From Bdellovibrionales bacterium (GTDB lineage Bacteria > Bdellovibrionota > Bdellovibrionia > Bdellovibrionales > UBA1609): DNA of 57,229 nt. Location of the stretch: positions 1 to 57,229 of the forward strand of contig JAKUPT010000013.1 in assembly GCA_022450595.1 (NCBI GenBank). The letters run 5' to 3'. Position numbers and translations under genes: made by a program. Below the pieces are notes generated by a model that saw only the letters and a list, made by a program, of their open reading frames with translations, ran no database searches and was not told where the DNA came from. Below are positions 1 to 8,968 of this stretch, in pieces (the stretch's first letter is position 1; every line of letters begins with the position of its first letter).

Positions 1-519
1 AATGTGGATAAGATATTTGTATATGCTAATAGTTCAGTGGTAAGCGTTGGCGGTGCTGTTGTTTTAAAAGATGATGGGTCCGTGATTGTTTGGGGGGGTA
101 GTAATATTGCTGATACATCGCAAGTGGCAAGTCAAATCAGCTCTGATGTGGTTGATATTTATGTAGGTGCAAATGTAGCTATTGCTAAGAAATCTGATGA
201 TAGTTATGTGATTTGGGGTCGTATACCCGCGGAAGTAATTGTTGAGATGAAGGAATGGTTGTCCGGCAAAACTATTATTAGCACAGCTAACAAGAATGGT
301 TCTGCTTTGGTTTTAGTGAGCGATCAAGGGCAGGCTATTTACTATGACTCTATAGAACAGAAAATTAAATACAAAAATTATTTAAATTCTAATATTGAAA
401 AACTGCTAGATCCACAAACAATAGTTATGCTTAAAAAGCAAGACGGCTCCTTTTTTATTCAATCAAATTCTGAATTTGGTCTGCATGGAAGTTTTCATCT
501 AGATTTTCGTGAGCCTTAA
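1..519 (+). CDS. RCC1-like repeat protein, C-terminal part (truncated by window edge)
   Basis: The reading frame is open from base 1, so only the C-terminal about 172 residues are present. Two repeat-like units are visible, with the pattern (A/G)-VVLKDDGSVIVWGG and AIAKKSDDSYVIWGR. This matches the bacterial RCC1-like / beta-propeller repeats of the type 'G-x-x-A-x-L-K-x-D-G-S-V-x-x-W-G'. Such repeats form propeller blades and are common in large secreted or surface proteins of predators and environmental bacteria; the partner is unknown. The last about 80 residues no longer show the repeat clearly. The stop codon overlaps that of the convergent downstream gene within one TTAA. Localisation cannot be judged because the N-terminus lies outside the window. 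Confidence 0.6.
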   Translation, partial: NVDKIFVYANSSVVSVGGAVVLKDDGSVIVWGGSNIADTSQVASQISSDVVDIYVGANVAIAKKSDDSYVIWGRIPAEVIVEMKEWLSGKTIISTANKNGSALVLVSDQGQAIYYDSIEQKIKYKNYLNSNIEKLLDPQTIVMLKKQDGSFFIQSNSEFGLHGSFHLDFREP

Positions 520-1472
520 TACTCCACTAAAAAGCCAAAGTTGGCATAATCTGAAGAAAGGTCAAACTTATCTTGCAGGCCTATAACACTTCTAAACTCT
601 AGGTTTAAGTATATTTTATTAATGCCGTATTCGCGGTCTAAAGTTCTAGAAACTTTTCGGCTAAAGGCATTTAAATTAATGGCCAGTCCTCCTGCCCAGT
701 AAGCAATGGGGCTTGCGGCCCACCTGCCCACAGCAGGGTCAAGGTCATCATCTCGTTTTTCAATAAATACATAGTAACCGGCTCCGCCCTCAGCGTAGGG
801 GACAAAAAGCTGGTCATCCCAAAGCTTCATTTTATAATTAAGACCTGTTTGGTTAGGAAATAAAAAGAAAAACAAAGACTCTTTGGCTGGAGAGCCGGCA
901 TTGGTTCCTTCAGTGAATACGGCTTTACCTTCTGAGAAAAACAAGCCACTTCCAAGTTTGTAATCAAGGCTTCCAGCCCAGCCTGTGATCCAGTTCCATT
1001 CGTAGTCAATTTGAGCCATCACTCCTGAGTCATAGAGGTCCGCAAAATTTGCAACTTCTCCACTGAGATTTATGGGGTCATAGCCACCAAACTGAACCGC
1101 AATAGCGCTTTCTTGTTTGGACTCTTTAACGTCGTACACATAAACGTTGTCACTGGTGATCCGTTGAAGGCCTTTTTTAGCATGAGGGTGAGGGATTTTT
1201 TTAGATTTTCTACGGTTTTTAATTTTGAGTTCTTCAACTATAGCTTCTCGATTGGTGTTAGATCGAGTCTTTTGGGTTGAAAAATTATTACTAGTATTAA
1301 GATCACTGTTTAAAACTTCATTTTCTTGATCAAGGTCTTCAAAAAGGCTGTCACTAAACTCAGTGTCAGTTTCAGCCGGCTGTTCAAAGCTTGGCTCATT
1401 AAAAAAATCGTTTTCGATTTCCATGTTTTGAGCTTGAATTGACCCTATAAGCAAAAATACCCAAACTAACAT
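516..1472 (-). CDS. Exported protein, probable outer-membrane beta-barrel
   Basis: The 318-residue product starts with a signal peptide (MLVWVFLLIGSIQA, then QNMEIENDFF). The ATG at 1472 is preceded by AGGTGG at good spacing, so it is preferred to an in-frame GTG nine bases upstream. After the signal come about 75 acidic, low-complexity residues, then a Lys/Arg-rich stretch (about 90-105). The remainder alternates aromatic and polar residues (for example AGGAGYYVFIEKRDDD, LNLEFRSVIGLQDKF) and ends in ...FLVEY, suggesting a barrel. The gene overlaps the upstream CFI-box gene by 7 bases and is presumably translated with it. No family is recognised. Function is unknown. Confidence 0.6.
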   Translation of the reverse strand: MLVWVFLLIGSIQAQNMEIENDFFNEPSFEQPAETDTEFSDSLFEDLDQENEVLNSDLNTSNNFSTQKTRSNTNREAIVEELKIKNRRKSKKIPHPHAKKGLQRITSDNVYVYDVKESKQESAIAVQFGGYDPINLSGEVANFADLYDSGVMAQIDYEWNWITGWAGSLDYKLGSGLFFSEGKAVFTEGTNAGSPAKESLFFFLFPNQTGLNYKMKLWDDQLFVPYAEGGAGYYVFIEKRDDDLDPAVGRWAASPIAYWAGGLAINLNAFSRKVSRTLDREYGINKIYLNLEFRSVIGLQDKFDLSSDYANFGFLVEY

Positions 1473-2758
1473 TTTTGCCACCTACGATAGCCAAACACTG
1501 AAAGTGTAAGAAGCGTTAAGAACAAAAAGTTAACAATTAAAAATCCGTATTGCAGGCCGGCCTCAACCCAGAAAACGACGGGCCAAACGACGGCTTGTGC
1601 TATCAATTTTAAAGCCTTTGAGTGATAGATTTTTTCAGCCATTGCAGGGCTGTAGTTGTAGTAAAGCTTTACAATTTTTCTTCCAACCTCAGAGTTTAAC
1701 AAGTACTGGCTTCGAAACTGTCTTAAACTATTAAGGCGAGAATCTAAAGTGCTTCCAAAGGCCGCTGTTGCAATAAAGCAGTTGATGTCTTCAGCTAGTA
1801 GGCCTGCGGTTTTGCTGGGCTGAGCGGTTATTGTTTCCGAAAAAACATTTGAGAGATTTCCTGCATCATCAACACTGCCAAAACGGAAGTGGTAGGTCTG
1901 ACCGTTTGTAAGTCCTTCCACTAAATCTGGTGATACATCTATTTGTTCACCTTCGCCAGTGATTCTGAGGTCAGTATAATTTGCTGGGTCATTTGGTAAT
2001 GCTGAGCCTGCAGAAGTAGAATAGATAATTCTGACTTGTTGAAATTTAAAAATCCCAATAGAGCTATTCACTCTGGGGTAGCTGCTAGGAAATCCTAGGG
2101 ATTCAATATAAACTTTTTGATCACCAGGAAACACAATTAAGCTATTTATTCCATTGGCTGATGACTTTGTTGTACTGTCGAATGTGTCTACAGTGGGTTT
2201 TGAGACTATAAATTTAATTGTGGTGTAGTCGTCAGCTGAAGTGAGTGCAGTGTCATTATCAGCATCAACTCCAAGTCTAAGTGTTTTGTAGTGACTGCCT
2301 GTTACTGAATCACAATCAGCACCTGCTACGGCATTACAAATTATATCCCATGCTATAGAAATAAATAATTGTGATCCAACTGTAGAGCTATTGCTTCGGT
2401 CAGTCTGTGCAAGTGCACTGGAGCCTTCTTCGCCGGTAGTAATGATGGGCAATCCGGTTTTTGAGCTTGAAGAGAAATAAATAGTAAGTAGTAAGTCTCC
2501 AAAAATTCTATTGGTGTTACAGGCCATACTTGCTGTGCTGGAGACAAGGGCGCAGCTATCACAAGTTGAAGTAATATCTGAGCTAGTGCAATCGCTACCA
2601 GCAAGTCCTCCATAAATAATGGGTGCAAGCTCTTCTGAAGAGTTAGAATTATTCGCTATAATGTCAGAATTTGAAGCCCCATCAACGTTAATTAATGTAA
2701 TAGCGGCAATGGCTTGTGTGGTGCTTAAAAATAATATTAAAGATAGAAACAGCTTCAT
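1466..2758 (-). CDS. Secreted CFI-box C-terminal domain protein
   Basis: The 430-residue protein has a signal peptide (MKLFLSLILFLSTTQAIA). The middle holds a possible fibronectin-III-like segment (about 205-315, ending with 'GLTNGQTYHFRFGSVDDAGN'). Near residue 327 is the motif CFIATAAFGS, followed by LRQFR, LLNSEVGR, YYNYSP and a hydrophobic C-terminus (about 375-425) with basic end RRWQKC. This C-terminal layout is that of the CFI-box-CTERM domain, a conserved tail of exported proteins in Bdellovibrionota and Deltaproteobacteria whose role is unknown; by its form it may serve sorting or anchoring. The ATG at 2758 is preferred over a TTG three bases upstream. No strong Shine-Dalgarno sequence is seen. 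It probably forms a two-gene operon with the following barrel protein. Confidence 0.7.
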   Translation of the reverse strand: MKLFLSLILFLSTTQAIAAITLINVDGASNSDIIANNSNSSEELAPIIYGGLAGSDCTSSDITSTCDSCALVSSTASMACNTNRIFGDLLLTIYFSSSSKTGLPIITTGEEGSSALAQTDRSNSSTVGSQLFISIAWDIICNAVAGADCDSVTGSHYKTLRLGVDADNDTALTSADDYTTIKFIVSKPTVDTFDSTTKSSANGINSLIVFPGDQKVYIESLGFPSSYPRVNSSIGIFKFQQVRIIYSTSAGSALPNDPANYTDLRITGEGEQIDVSPDLVEGLTNGQTYHFRFGSVDDAGNLSNVFSETITAQPSKTAGLLAEDINCFIATAAFGSTLDSRLNSLRQFRSQYLLNSEVGRKIVKLYYNYSPAMAEKIYHSKALKLIAQAVVWPVVFWVEAGLQYGFLIVNFLFLTLLTLSVFGYRRWQKC

Positions 2759-2944
2759 CAATATAATGACACCATGGTTGTGTTTAAAAAGTCAAAATAA
2801 GTCTTAAAATCATAGTGCTTATAGGCATTTAAAAAATGAAAGAGGAGAATTTACTCTTGGCATTCCATTTTTAATAGTTTGAAGGAAAGGTTTTGTCTAC
2901 CTATGATCATTTAAGCTTGAGAAGCAAAAAAACAGGTCTCTTAG

Positions 2945-2982
2945 AGAAAGCCATCCATTTCATTAGAATGGCTTTCTGTTTT
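2945..2982 (+). terminator. Orphan plus-strand intrinsic terminator, possible small RNA end
   Basis: The arms AGAAAGCCAT (2945-2954) and ATGGCTTTCT (2968-2977) pair perfectly around a 13-nt loop and are followed by GTTTTT. The T tract is on the plus strand only, yet both flanking genes are on the minus strand. The structure therefore either ends an unannotated plus-strand transcript beginning somewhere in 2762-2930, or is incidental. No convincing protein-coding frame precedes it. Confidence 0.45.
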
Positions 2983-2994
2983 TATATTTTGGGG

Positions 2995-3867
2995 TTAGTG
3001 AACGGGCTCGTTCTCAAAAACCTCGTCGTCGTCTTCCTCTTCAAGTTCAGAATCAGAGATGTCGTCATTGCTGAGCATAGATTTTTTATTGGGACCAATT
3101 CGTAAAATCCCAAAAATAGCTCCTAAAACAGCGTAGGATAAGAATAAAACAAAAAGCATCACCTCAGGGCGGATGGCAATCACGGCGAGAACGAATACAC
3201 CGACCACAAGGTATTTAAAGGGCAGGCGGTCTTTTAGGTCTAAATCTTTAAAGCTTCTATAGCGAAAGCTTGTGACCATCACAAATCCCAATAAAAACGT
3301 GATTCCTAGAAGTAGAATGCTTTTTTCAGCCTCCCAGCCAAGGTCGTTAAAAGCTAGAACTGAGGAAGCTACAATACCAGCTGCCATGGGAATGGGGAGG
3401 CCTTGAAAGTGAGACTTGTCCATCACAGTCTTCATCACGTTGAACCTTGCAAGTCTTAAGGCTCCACAAGCCACGTAGAAAAAACAAGCCAACCAGCCCA
3501 GTCTTCCAAAAGGCTGAAGAGCCCATTGAAATAAAAGTAGCCCTGGGGCCAATCCAAAGCTAACTAGGTCACAAAGGCTGTCGTACTCAGCTCCAAACTC
3601 ACTTTCAGAATGTGTGATTCTGGCCACTCGGCCATCTAAAAGATCAAAAATAGCCGCGGCCACTATGGCATAAGCCGACCACATGTATTGACCGCCGATC
3701 GCGTGAATAATGGCAAAGAAGCCAAAAAACATATTCATTGTAGTGATTAAATTAGGAAGTACATAAATGTTTACATTTAATCGTTTGCGAATTTTTTTTG
3801 TTTTTTGATTGAGTTTTTTAAGTGGTTTTCTTTTCACGAGTTTGTCTCCGATGTTTTGAATTTGCAT
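2995..3867 (-). CDS. pssA: CDP-diacylglycerol-serine O-phosphatidyltransferase
   Basis: This enzyme joins serine to CDP-diacylglycerol to make phosphatidylserine, the precursor of phosphatidylethanolamine, in the inner membrane. The CDP-alcohol phosphotransferase signature D-G-x2-A-R-x8-G-x3-D-x3-D is complete at residues 78-100 (DGRVARITHSESEFGAEYD, then SLCD). Several hydrophobic segments follow (about 105-130, 160-210, 215-265). The last about 25 residues are very acidic. The ATG at 3867 has AAGGGGA upstream; a longer frame from a TTG at 3894 overlaps the previous gene and lacks such a site, so 290 residues is preferred. The upstream neighbour is a lipid kinase-like gene 13 bases away, giving a lipid operon. 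Confidence 0.9.
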   Translation of the reverse strand: MQIQNIGDKLVKRKPLKKLNQKTKKIRKRLNVNIYVLPNLITTMNMFFGFFAIIHAIGGQYMWSAYAIVAAAIFDLLDGRVARITHSESEFGAEYDSLCDLVSFGLAPGLLLFQWALQPFGRLGWLACFFYVACGALRLARFNVMKTVMDKSHFQGLPIPMAAGIVASSVLAFNDLGWEAEKSILLLGITFLLGFVMVTSFRYRSFKDLDLKDRLPFKYLVVGVFVLAVIAIRPEVMLFVLFLSYAVLGAIFGILRIGPNKKSMLSNDDISDSELEEEDDDEVFENEPVH

Positions 3868-3880
3868 AGTTGAAGTCCCC

Positions 3881-4519
3881 TTAAAATCCACCAAAGATAT
3901 AGAAAATAATCCATAAAAAGCAGGAATTGAAAACGGGAAAACTTAAATTGTCGTCAATCTTTCCAATAGATATTAACTCAGAAATAGCACCAAAAAAACC
4001 AGCAAGGAGACTTGCAATCAACACCCTCTCTGCCATTAGGTTTTGAGAGTAAAAAAACACAGCGGCAATAAGGGTGCAGGTGATAAAGGCTGCGGTTGTG
4101 CCCTGAAGGCTTTTGGGTCCAATCAGCTTGTCTTTTCCGTATTTAACACCAAAGTAGCTTGCCACAGGGTCGGCAGCGGCTAAAAAAAGTAAAGACAAGG
4201 TCACAATGTCTCTTGGAAAAAAATAAATAATTAAAAAGGCTCCAATCATAAGGGCTGATGAGCCTGAAATGGAGTTTTTCTCTCCGGCTCTCATTACGGG
4301 GCCTAAAACCTTAATCACTCCCTCATTTAAGCCTTTAAATTTTAAACGCAAAATATCAATCACAACCACTAAGGAGCCAAAGCCCAGGAGCAGTTTTAAT
4401 GCCTCGCTTCGGTTCATTTGAGTGTATAAGTAGGCTATTAAAAGTATGCCTGAACAGTGCCAAATTTTTCGAGCCAGGTGCAGGTCCGCCTTGGTTTTAA
4501 GAGTTTGAGTCATCTGCAT
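3881..4519 (-). CDS. Diacylglycerol/polyprenol kinase family membrane protein
   Basis: The product (212 residues) is a multi-pass membrane protein with the N-terminal motif LHLARKIWHCSG, the segment AAADPVASYFGVKYGK and the motif GPKSLQGTTAAF. Together these mark the SEC59/DgkA-like CTP-dependent diacylglycerol/dolichol kinase family, related in fold to CdsA. The likely reaction is phosphorylation of a membrane lipid alcohol; the exact substrate cannot be told. The start at 4519 has AAAGGA six bases upstream; a longer frame starting at 4588 has no ribosome site and adds residues atypical for the family. It lies just upstream of pssA, which fits a role in phospholipid precursor supply or recycling. 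Confidence 0.78.
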   Translation of the reverse strand: MQMTQTLKTKADLHLARKIWHCSGILLIAYLYTQMNRSEALKLLLGFGSLVVVIDILRLKFKGLNEGVIKVLGPVMRAGEKNSISGSSALMIGAFLIIYFFPRDIVTLSLLFLAAADPVASYFGVKYGKDKLIGPKSLQGTTAAFITCTLIAAVFFYSQNLMAERVLIASLLAGFFGAISELISIGKIDDNLSFPVFNSCFLWIIFYIFGGF

Positions 4520-4781
4520 AATCCGTCCTTTAATTAAAGCCAAATCATAACACCTGCTGGGCTGAGTCTGAACGACATTATTTGGCATGATGCTGTGAGC
4601 TGGAAATAGCTATAAGTTATTGAAATTAATCGAAAATTTTTAATTTGAGCAGGCTTTGTCTAAAACTCCAACAGTGGTCAAAAAGGCTTAAATTTTATAG
4701 ATTTCAAAAAAACACAATAAAAACAATAGTTTGTGATTATTTTTGGTCTATGGCGCATGCCTTGCTCTATATATTTATGTG

Positions 4782-5609
4782 ATGAAATATAAAATTTTAG
4801 GACTCATTTGTTTATATATATTCCCATGTGCGTGTTTAGCCAGCCAGGCTAAATCATGGTGGGAAGATGCGTCTTTTCAGTCGCTCATCTACGAAGATGT
4901 GATTGATAAAAATAAAAAACCTCAAGTGAAAATTGTAAATTACAATAAAATGATTTTTAACGACCCTGAAATGGTTAAAGAGTTTAAAACTCGGTACAGA
5001 GAGACCTTTGGTTATGCCAATCAAGATCGTAATCTTTTTCAAAACAACTATCACAATGTAGTGAGATACGACATTGACGGTGTAAAGATTGGTCAAGAAG
5101 AGGACTTTTCAAGGCAACGAGAGTATGGAGCCTTTATTATTAAAAGACTCTCTGAGCATCATGTGGACAACTACTTTAAGTCGTCAGAGTCTTTAAGACC
5201 TGTGTATGAATTAAAAGATAAGCTTCAAAACGTAGATGTTGAAATAAAAAAAGGCTATAAGTTGAAGTTAAAATACTCACTCAGTGGGAACTACGCTCAG
5301 CTTAAAGTAGATAATCCCTATGATGTAAAATCTTATATGACCTTTGAGATGGATAAGTCCGCATTTGGCCCCACCTCTGTTTTGGAGACAATATGTCATA
5401 TCGGTTACGACTACAGTAAAAACCGCTACTTTGAAGCCAATTATGCCTTTAACACGGCAACATTAACACTTACAAACACTCAAGCTCTGTCTTCAAAGCT
5501 GTCGGCCTCAGTGATTGCTAAAACCTACTTTAATGAGCAAGAATCTAGAATTTTAGAGGATAAAACTAAAGAGCACTTACTGATTGTGGGTTTTAACTAT
5601 CAGTATTAA
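4782..5609 (+). CDS. Exported protein of unknown function
   Basis: The 275-residue protein starts with a signal peptide (MKYKILGLICLYIFPCACLA, then SQAKSWWED). The frame can be extended to a TTG at 4743, but the added residues would precede the signal sequence, so the ATG at 4782 is chosen; no good Shine-Dalgarno sequence is visible at either. The mature part is charged to about residue 150, then shows alternating polar/aromatic strands and ends in HLLIVGFNYQY, hinting at a small beta-barrel or beta-rich periplasmic protein. No family is recognised. Its stop overlaps that of the convergent gene within a TTAA. Confidence 0.5.
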   Translation: MKYKILGLICLYIFPCACLASQAKSWWEDASFQSLIYEDVIDKNKKPQVKIVNYNKMIFNDPEMVKEFKTRYRETFGYANQDRNLFQNNYHNVVRYDIDGVKIGQEEDFSRQREYGAFIIKRLSEHHVDNYFKSSESLRPVYELKDKLQNVDVEIKKGYKLKLKYSLSGNYAQLKVDNPYDVKSYMTFEMDKSAFGPTSVLETICHIGYDYSKNRYFEANYAFNTATLTLTNTQALSSKLSASVIAKTYFNEQESRILEDKTKEHLLIVGFNYQY

Positions 5610-6106
5610 TAGATTACACTAAAAGACTTTTTAGTCACAGTCCCATCATTGTCTTTCATTAAAAGTTGTAATTGGTTTTTGCCCTTTGAGAGTCGAATAA
5701 AATCCGATGTTAAAATTCCATGTGTATTAACTTTTAAAACCTGGCCACTATGGTTGTTTGAGGTGTTTGTTATAGATAGCCAAGTGCTGTCTGTAGCGCA
5801 TTTGGATTTCAATCGGATATTTTTCCCTTTTGAGGAGATGGTGTAGTTATCTTTTTGTTGTAAAGATTTGCAATCAAGCTGGACTGAGTAAAACTCTTGT
5901 TCTTGATTCTTTGGTGTTTCTAAGCTTTTGTTTGAAAAGTTATGAATGGAGAAAACACTGTTGGGTTGACGCTCTTTAACGCTCTCATTGGCTAATGATA
6001 AGTTTTTGGGAGGGGTTAGAAATGTAGAGATTGTCAAAGTTGTTAAAAACACAAAAAACAACCCCGTGTATTTTAATAATGAAAATTGTAGCTGAAACTT
6101 TGACAT
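5606..6106 (-). CDS. Small membrane-anchored periplasmic protein, unknown function
   Basis: The 166-residue product has one N-terminal hydrophobic segment (about 12-32, YTGLFFVFLTTLTISTFL) and otherwise a polar, Ser/Asn-rich domain. The segment could be an uncleaved anchor or a signal peptide. The end (GKNQLQLLMKDNDGTVTKK) resembles a beta-sandwich strand pattern, as in PEGA- or filamin-like domains, but that is weak. The ATG at 6106 has GAGGG seven bases upstream. It stands alone on the minus strand between two plus-strand genes. Confidence 0.5.
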   Translation of the reverse strand: MSKFQLQFSLLKYTGLFFVFLTTLTISTFLTPPKNLSLANESVKERQPNSVFSIHNFSNKSLETPKNQEQEFYSVQLDCKSLQQKDNYTISSKGKNIRLKSKCATDSTWLSITNTSNNHSGQVLKVNTHGILTSDFIRLSKGKNQLQLLMKDNDGTVTKKSFSVIY

Positions 6107-6254
6107 CTATTAGCCCTCAAAAAATATTCGGACTATTATCCCAAAGACTTTAGTCATATCAGTTTGAGACAAAATTGACTCAAAATGTATTTGCCCTCGT
6201 GGATTTTTATGAGACAATGGCGAGCAATGTAACTTTACAATAGGAGTTGGCTAC

Positions 6255-6995
6255 ATGTTTAAAAAGATGAGTATTGCAATTTTATTAGCATCCAGTTTTT
6301 TGCTAACTGGCTGTATTGAAGACCAAGTTTTCAAAGCTATTGAAAACAATCCAGAGAAATTTTTTGAAGCTGTTAAAAAAGCTGAAGGAAAATACAAAGA
6401 AGTGTTAGCAAAAAAACAAGAGCAAGAGTCTGAAAAAGCTCTTGAAGAAGAGTTCAAAAACCCTAAAAAAGCAGAAATTGATGAAGACCGAGTGATTTTT
6501 GGAAGTGCAGAAGCGCCAATCACTATTGTTGAGTACTCAGATTTTCAATGTCCATTTTGTAGCCGTGGATATGACACTGTTAAAAAAGTGATGGAAGAGT
6601 ACGGTGATAAGGTAAGAGTTGTTTATAAACATTTGCCACTTGATTTCCACCCATTAGCTATGCCTGCCGCTCAGTACTTTGAAGCGATTGCACTGCAAAG
6701 CCATGAAAAGGCCGAAAAGTTTCATGACATCATGTTTGAACAACAAGATCGTATGAAGTCTGAAGGCGAGGACTTTTTAAAAGCCGCGGCTAAAGAAGTG
6801 GGCGCTGATATGAGTAAACTTAAAAAAGACATGAAGTCTGAAGAAGTTATGAATCGAGTAAAATCAGATATGGAAGAGGCTCAAAAGTTTGGTTTTTCTG
6901 GAACTCCTGGATTTTTAGTAAATGGCGTATCTGTGAAGGGCGCTTACCCATTTGATCATTTCAAAATGATCATCGACAAGCATTTAGCAGAATAA
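6255..6995 (+). CDS. DsbA-family thioredoxin-fold lipoprotein
   Basis: This is a predicted lipoprotein (lipobox LLTGC, Cys20) with a Lys/Glu-rich spacer (about 35-75) and a DsbA/BdbD-like thioredoxin domain (about 78-245). The active site CPFC is Cys99-Cys102 in SDFQCPFCSRG, and the cis-Pro loop is in SGTPGFLVNG. Proteins of this type act in the envelope as thiol oxidants or reductants of exported proteins; the direction cannot be judged from sequence. Proline in the second CXXC position and Phe in the third is a common DsbA-like form. The start at 6255 is supported by TAGGAG nine bases upstream and by the lipoprotein signal. A strong terminator follows. Confidence 0.85.
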   Translation: MFKKMSIAILLASSFLLTGCIEDQVFKAIENNPEKFFEAVKKAEGKYKEVLAKKQEQESEKALEEEFKNPKKAEIDEDRVIFGSAEAPITIVEYSDFQCPFCSRGYDTVKKVMEEYGDKVRVVYKHLPLDFHPLAMPAAQYFEAIALQSHEKAEKFHDIMFEQQDRMKSEGEDFLKAAAKEVGADMSKLKKDMKSEEVMNRVKSDMEEAQKFGFSGTPGFLVNGVSVKGAYPFDHFKMIIDKHLAE

Positions 6996-7020
6996 TAGTT
7001 TTAAACATATTAAGTTTTAA

Positions 7021-7047
7021 AAAGGCTACATTTTATGTAGCCTTTTT
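7021..7047. terminator. Bidirectional intrinsic terminator between dsbA-like gene and sfsA
   Basis: The arms AAAGGCTACA (7021-7030) and TGTAGCCTTT (7036-7045) pair perfectly around the loop TTTTA. They are followed by a T run on the plus strand and preceded by an A run, so the hairpin can end transcripts from both convergent genes. The stop codon of sfsA lies directly beside the T run. Confidence 0.85.
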
Positions 7048-7788
7048 TTATTGAAATTTTATATTTAAAGGTTTGAATGTGTTGAGTTCAAAACCTTCAC
7101 CGTCCACCCACTGACATTCTAAAGCCGTAAGCTTTACACCTTGTTCCTGAGCAAATTGTAAAGTAGTGGCGTACTCAGGGTGAATGTCATAAGCCGGTAA
7201 AAATTGATCACAGTCTTGTCTTTGCACTGTAAATAGTAGCTCGGCACTGTGGCCGGACTTTACTAATTCTATGAGCTCATTAAGGTGCTTCAGGCCTCTT
7301 TCCGTCACGGCATCAGGAAATAGGGCTGTGTTTTTGTCACTTAAGGTGACATTTTTAATCTCTACAAAATGGAATGTATGCTCATCCAGTAAAGCTTTGT
7401 CCCACTTTTTAATTTCTAATTTTTTTGCCAGAGCGAGATCAATACGTGTTTTGTCATTAATTTTTGCTTCAGTTTTTATAAAAGAATAGGGCTCCCAGTG
7501 CGGGATTAGCTGCTGTTCAAAAGCAAGGGCGGCCATCTTATTAGGCTTTGAAGTGTTAACACCGACCCAACTTGTGGGAGTCTTTAATGCCTCAAGGGTG
7601 TACTTTAACTTGCGTTTGGGGTCATTGTTGTAGGTAAGTAGTGCTGGTGCATTTTCTGTAAGTAAGCCTTTCATGCTTCCGGTGTTGGGAACATGGGCTG
7701 TGACCACTTCATTGCTCTCTAATTTAATGTCGGCAAAAAAGCGCTTATAGCGTTTTAAAAAATGACCTTTGATTTTGTTAGATTCCAT
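7048..7788 (-). CDS. sfsA: SfsA family DNA/RNA nuclease-like protein
   Basis: The 246-residue product matches SfsA over its length. It has HVPNTGSM at residues 32-39, LLTYNNDPKRKLKYTLE, the catalytic-like FVEIKNVTL (PD-(D/E)XK-type core with Glu and Lys) and the signature FPDAVTERGLKHL. SfsA was named for sugar fermentation stimulation in E. coli; it has nuclease-type architecture, but its cellular substrate is not settled. The ATG at 7788 has AGAGGAT upstream. The gene is monocistronic, divergent from lipA and convergent with the lipoprotein thioredoxin gene. Confidence 0.88.
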   Translation of the reverse strand: MESNKIKGHFLKRYKRFFADIKLESNEVVTAHVPNTGSMKGLLTENAPALLTYNNDPKRKLKYTLEALKTPTSWVGVNTSKPNKMAALAFEQQLIPHWEPYSFIKTEAKINDKTRIDLALAKKLEIKKWDKALLDEHTFHFVEIKNVTLSDKNTALFPDAVTERGLKHLNELIELVKSGHSAELLFTVQRQDCDQFLPAYDIHPEYATTLQFAQEQGVKLTALECQWVDGEGFELNTFKPLNIKFQ

Positions 7789-7894
7789 TTTAATCCTCTT
7801 TAAAAAAACCTCAGTAATCTAATCTATATGTAGATACTTGAAAACGTGATTATCAGAAAAAAGTAATATTTGGTTGTTAACTTAGACAAAGCGT

Positions 7895-7921
7895 TTGACG
7901 CAATATGTAAATAAGTAAATT
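7895..7921 (+). promoter_or_regulatory. Candidate sigma-70-type promoter for lipA
   Basis: TTGACG at 7895-7900 matches the -35 consensus in five of six positions. The best -10 is TAAATT at 7916-7921, a short 15-base spacing. It lies about 60 bases before the lipA start. The spacing is not ideal, so this is tentative. Confidence 0.3.
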
Positions 7922-7980
7922 TACAGAGTGAGCATAGACATTTTCGCCATTGGTGATTAGATCTCATGTAGAGGTGAAAT

Positions 7981-8907
7981 ATGTCTAATGCATTGCCAAA
8001 TGATAAGCCAAAACGTCAACATGTGCGCCAGCCAAAACCCCGTTGGATCAAAGTACGTCCACCGGCCGGTGAGAAGTATCTTGAGATTAAAGATTTACTC
8101 AAAGATTTAAATATCGCCACCGTTTGCCAAGAGGCTCAATGTCCAAACATTGCTGAGTGTTGGGGCGGTGGAACTGCCACATTTATGATTATGGGTGAAG
8201 TGTGCACGCGGGGATGTCGTTTTTGTTCCATTAAATCTAATAAAGTTGGACAGCAACTTGATCAAGACGAGCCAGAGAAGGTGGGTTATGCCATAGCCCA
8301 AATGGGACTTGATTACGTGGTACTTACCAGTGTGGACCGTGATGACCTTGAAGATCAAGGGGCGGGTCACTTTGCAAGGACTGTTGAAGTGATTAAAGAG
8401 AACGATCCTGATCTTATTACCGAAGTATTAACTCCTGATTTTAGTGGTCGTAAAGAGCTCATTGAAAAAGTGGTGGATTCTAAGCCGGATGTGTTCGCAC
8501 AAAACGTGGAGACTGTTGAAAGACTCACTCGCAAAGTCCGTGATCGTAGAGCGGGTTATCAACAGACTTTAGATGTTTTAAAATACGTTAAAACTTACGA
8601 CCCCACTCGCTACACAAAAACTTCCATTATGTTGGGCCTTGGAGAAACGGACGAAGAAGTGCTTCAAACACTTAAAGATTTAAGAGCCATTGACTGTGAT
8701 GTGGTGACCTTTGGGCAATACTTGCAGCCCACAAAAAAACAACTCAAGGTGGAGGAGTTTGTGACTCCTGAAAAGTTTGAGTACTGGAAAAAGACAGCAG
8801 AAGACATGGGCTTTTTATATGTGGCCAGTGGCCCATTGGTGAGAAGCTCTTACAAGGCTGCTGAATACTTTATGAAAGGCGTCATTGAGCGTCAGCGTAA
8901 AGCTTAG
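7981..8907 (+). CDS. lipA: Lipoyl synthase
   Basis: LipA is a radical-SAM enzyme that inserts two sulfur atoms into octanoyl groups bound to lipoyl domains. Both iron-sulfur cluster motifs are present: the auxiliary cluster CX4CX5C at Cys49, Cys54 and Cys60, and the radical-SAM CX3CX2C at Cys75, Cys79 and Cys82 (GEVCTRGCRFCSIK). The C-terminal RSSY motif (288-291), whose serine ligates the auxiliary cluster, is also there. Length (308 residues) is normal. The ATG at 7981 has AGGTG upstream. It heads the module lipA, E2, lpdA, lipB; LipB supplies the octanoyl group and the E2 is a likely substrate. Confidence 0.97.
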   Translation: MSNALPNDKPKRQHVRQPKPRWIKVRPPAGEKYLEIKDLLKDLNIATVCQEAQCPNIAECWGGGTATFMIMGEVCTRGCRFCSIKSNKVGQQLDQDEPEKVGYAIAQMGLDYVVLTSVDRDDLEDQGAGHFARTVEVIKENDPDLITEVLTPDFSGRKELIEKVVDSKPDVFAQNVETVERLTRKVRDRRAGYQQTLDVLKYVKTYDPTRYTKTSIMLGLGETDEEVLQTLKDLRAIDCDVVTFGQYLQPTKKQLKVEEFVTPEKFEYWKKTAEDMGFLYVASGPLVRSSYKAAEYFMKGVIERQRKA

Positions 8908-8968
8908 TTTTAAATTTAAGGTTTATTTGATAGATTGATTCATTATTTTTTAACTATGGAGAGTGAAG

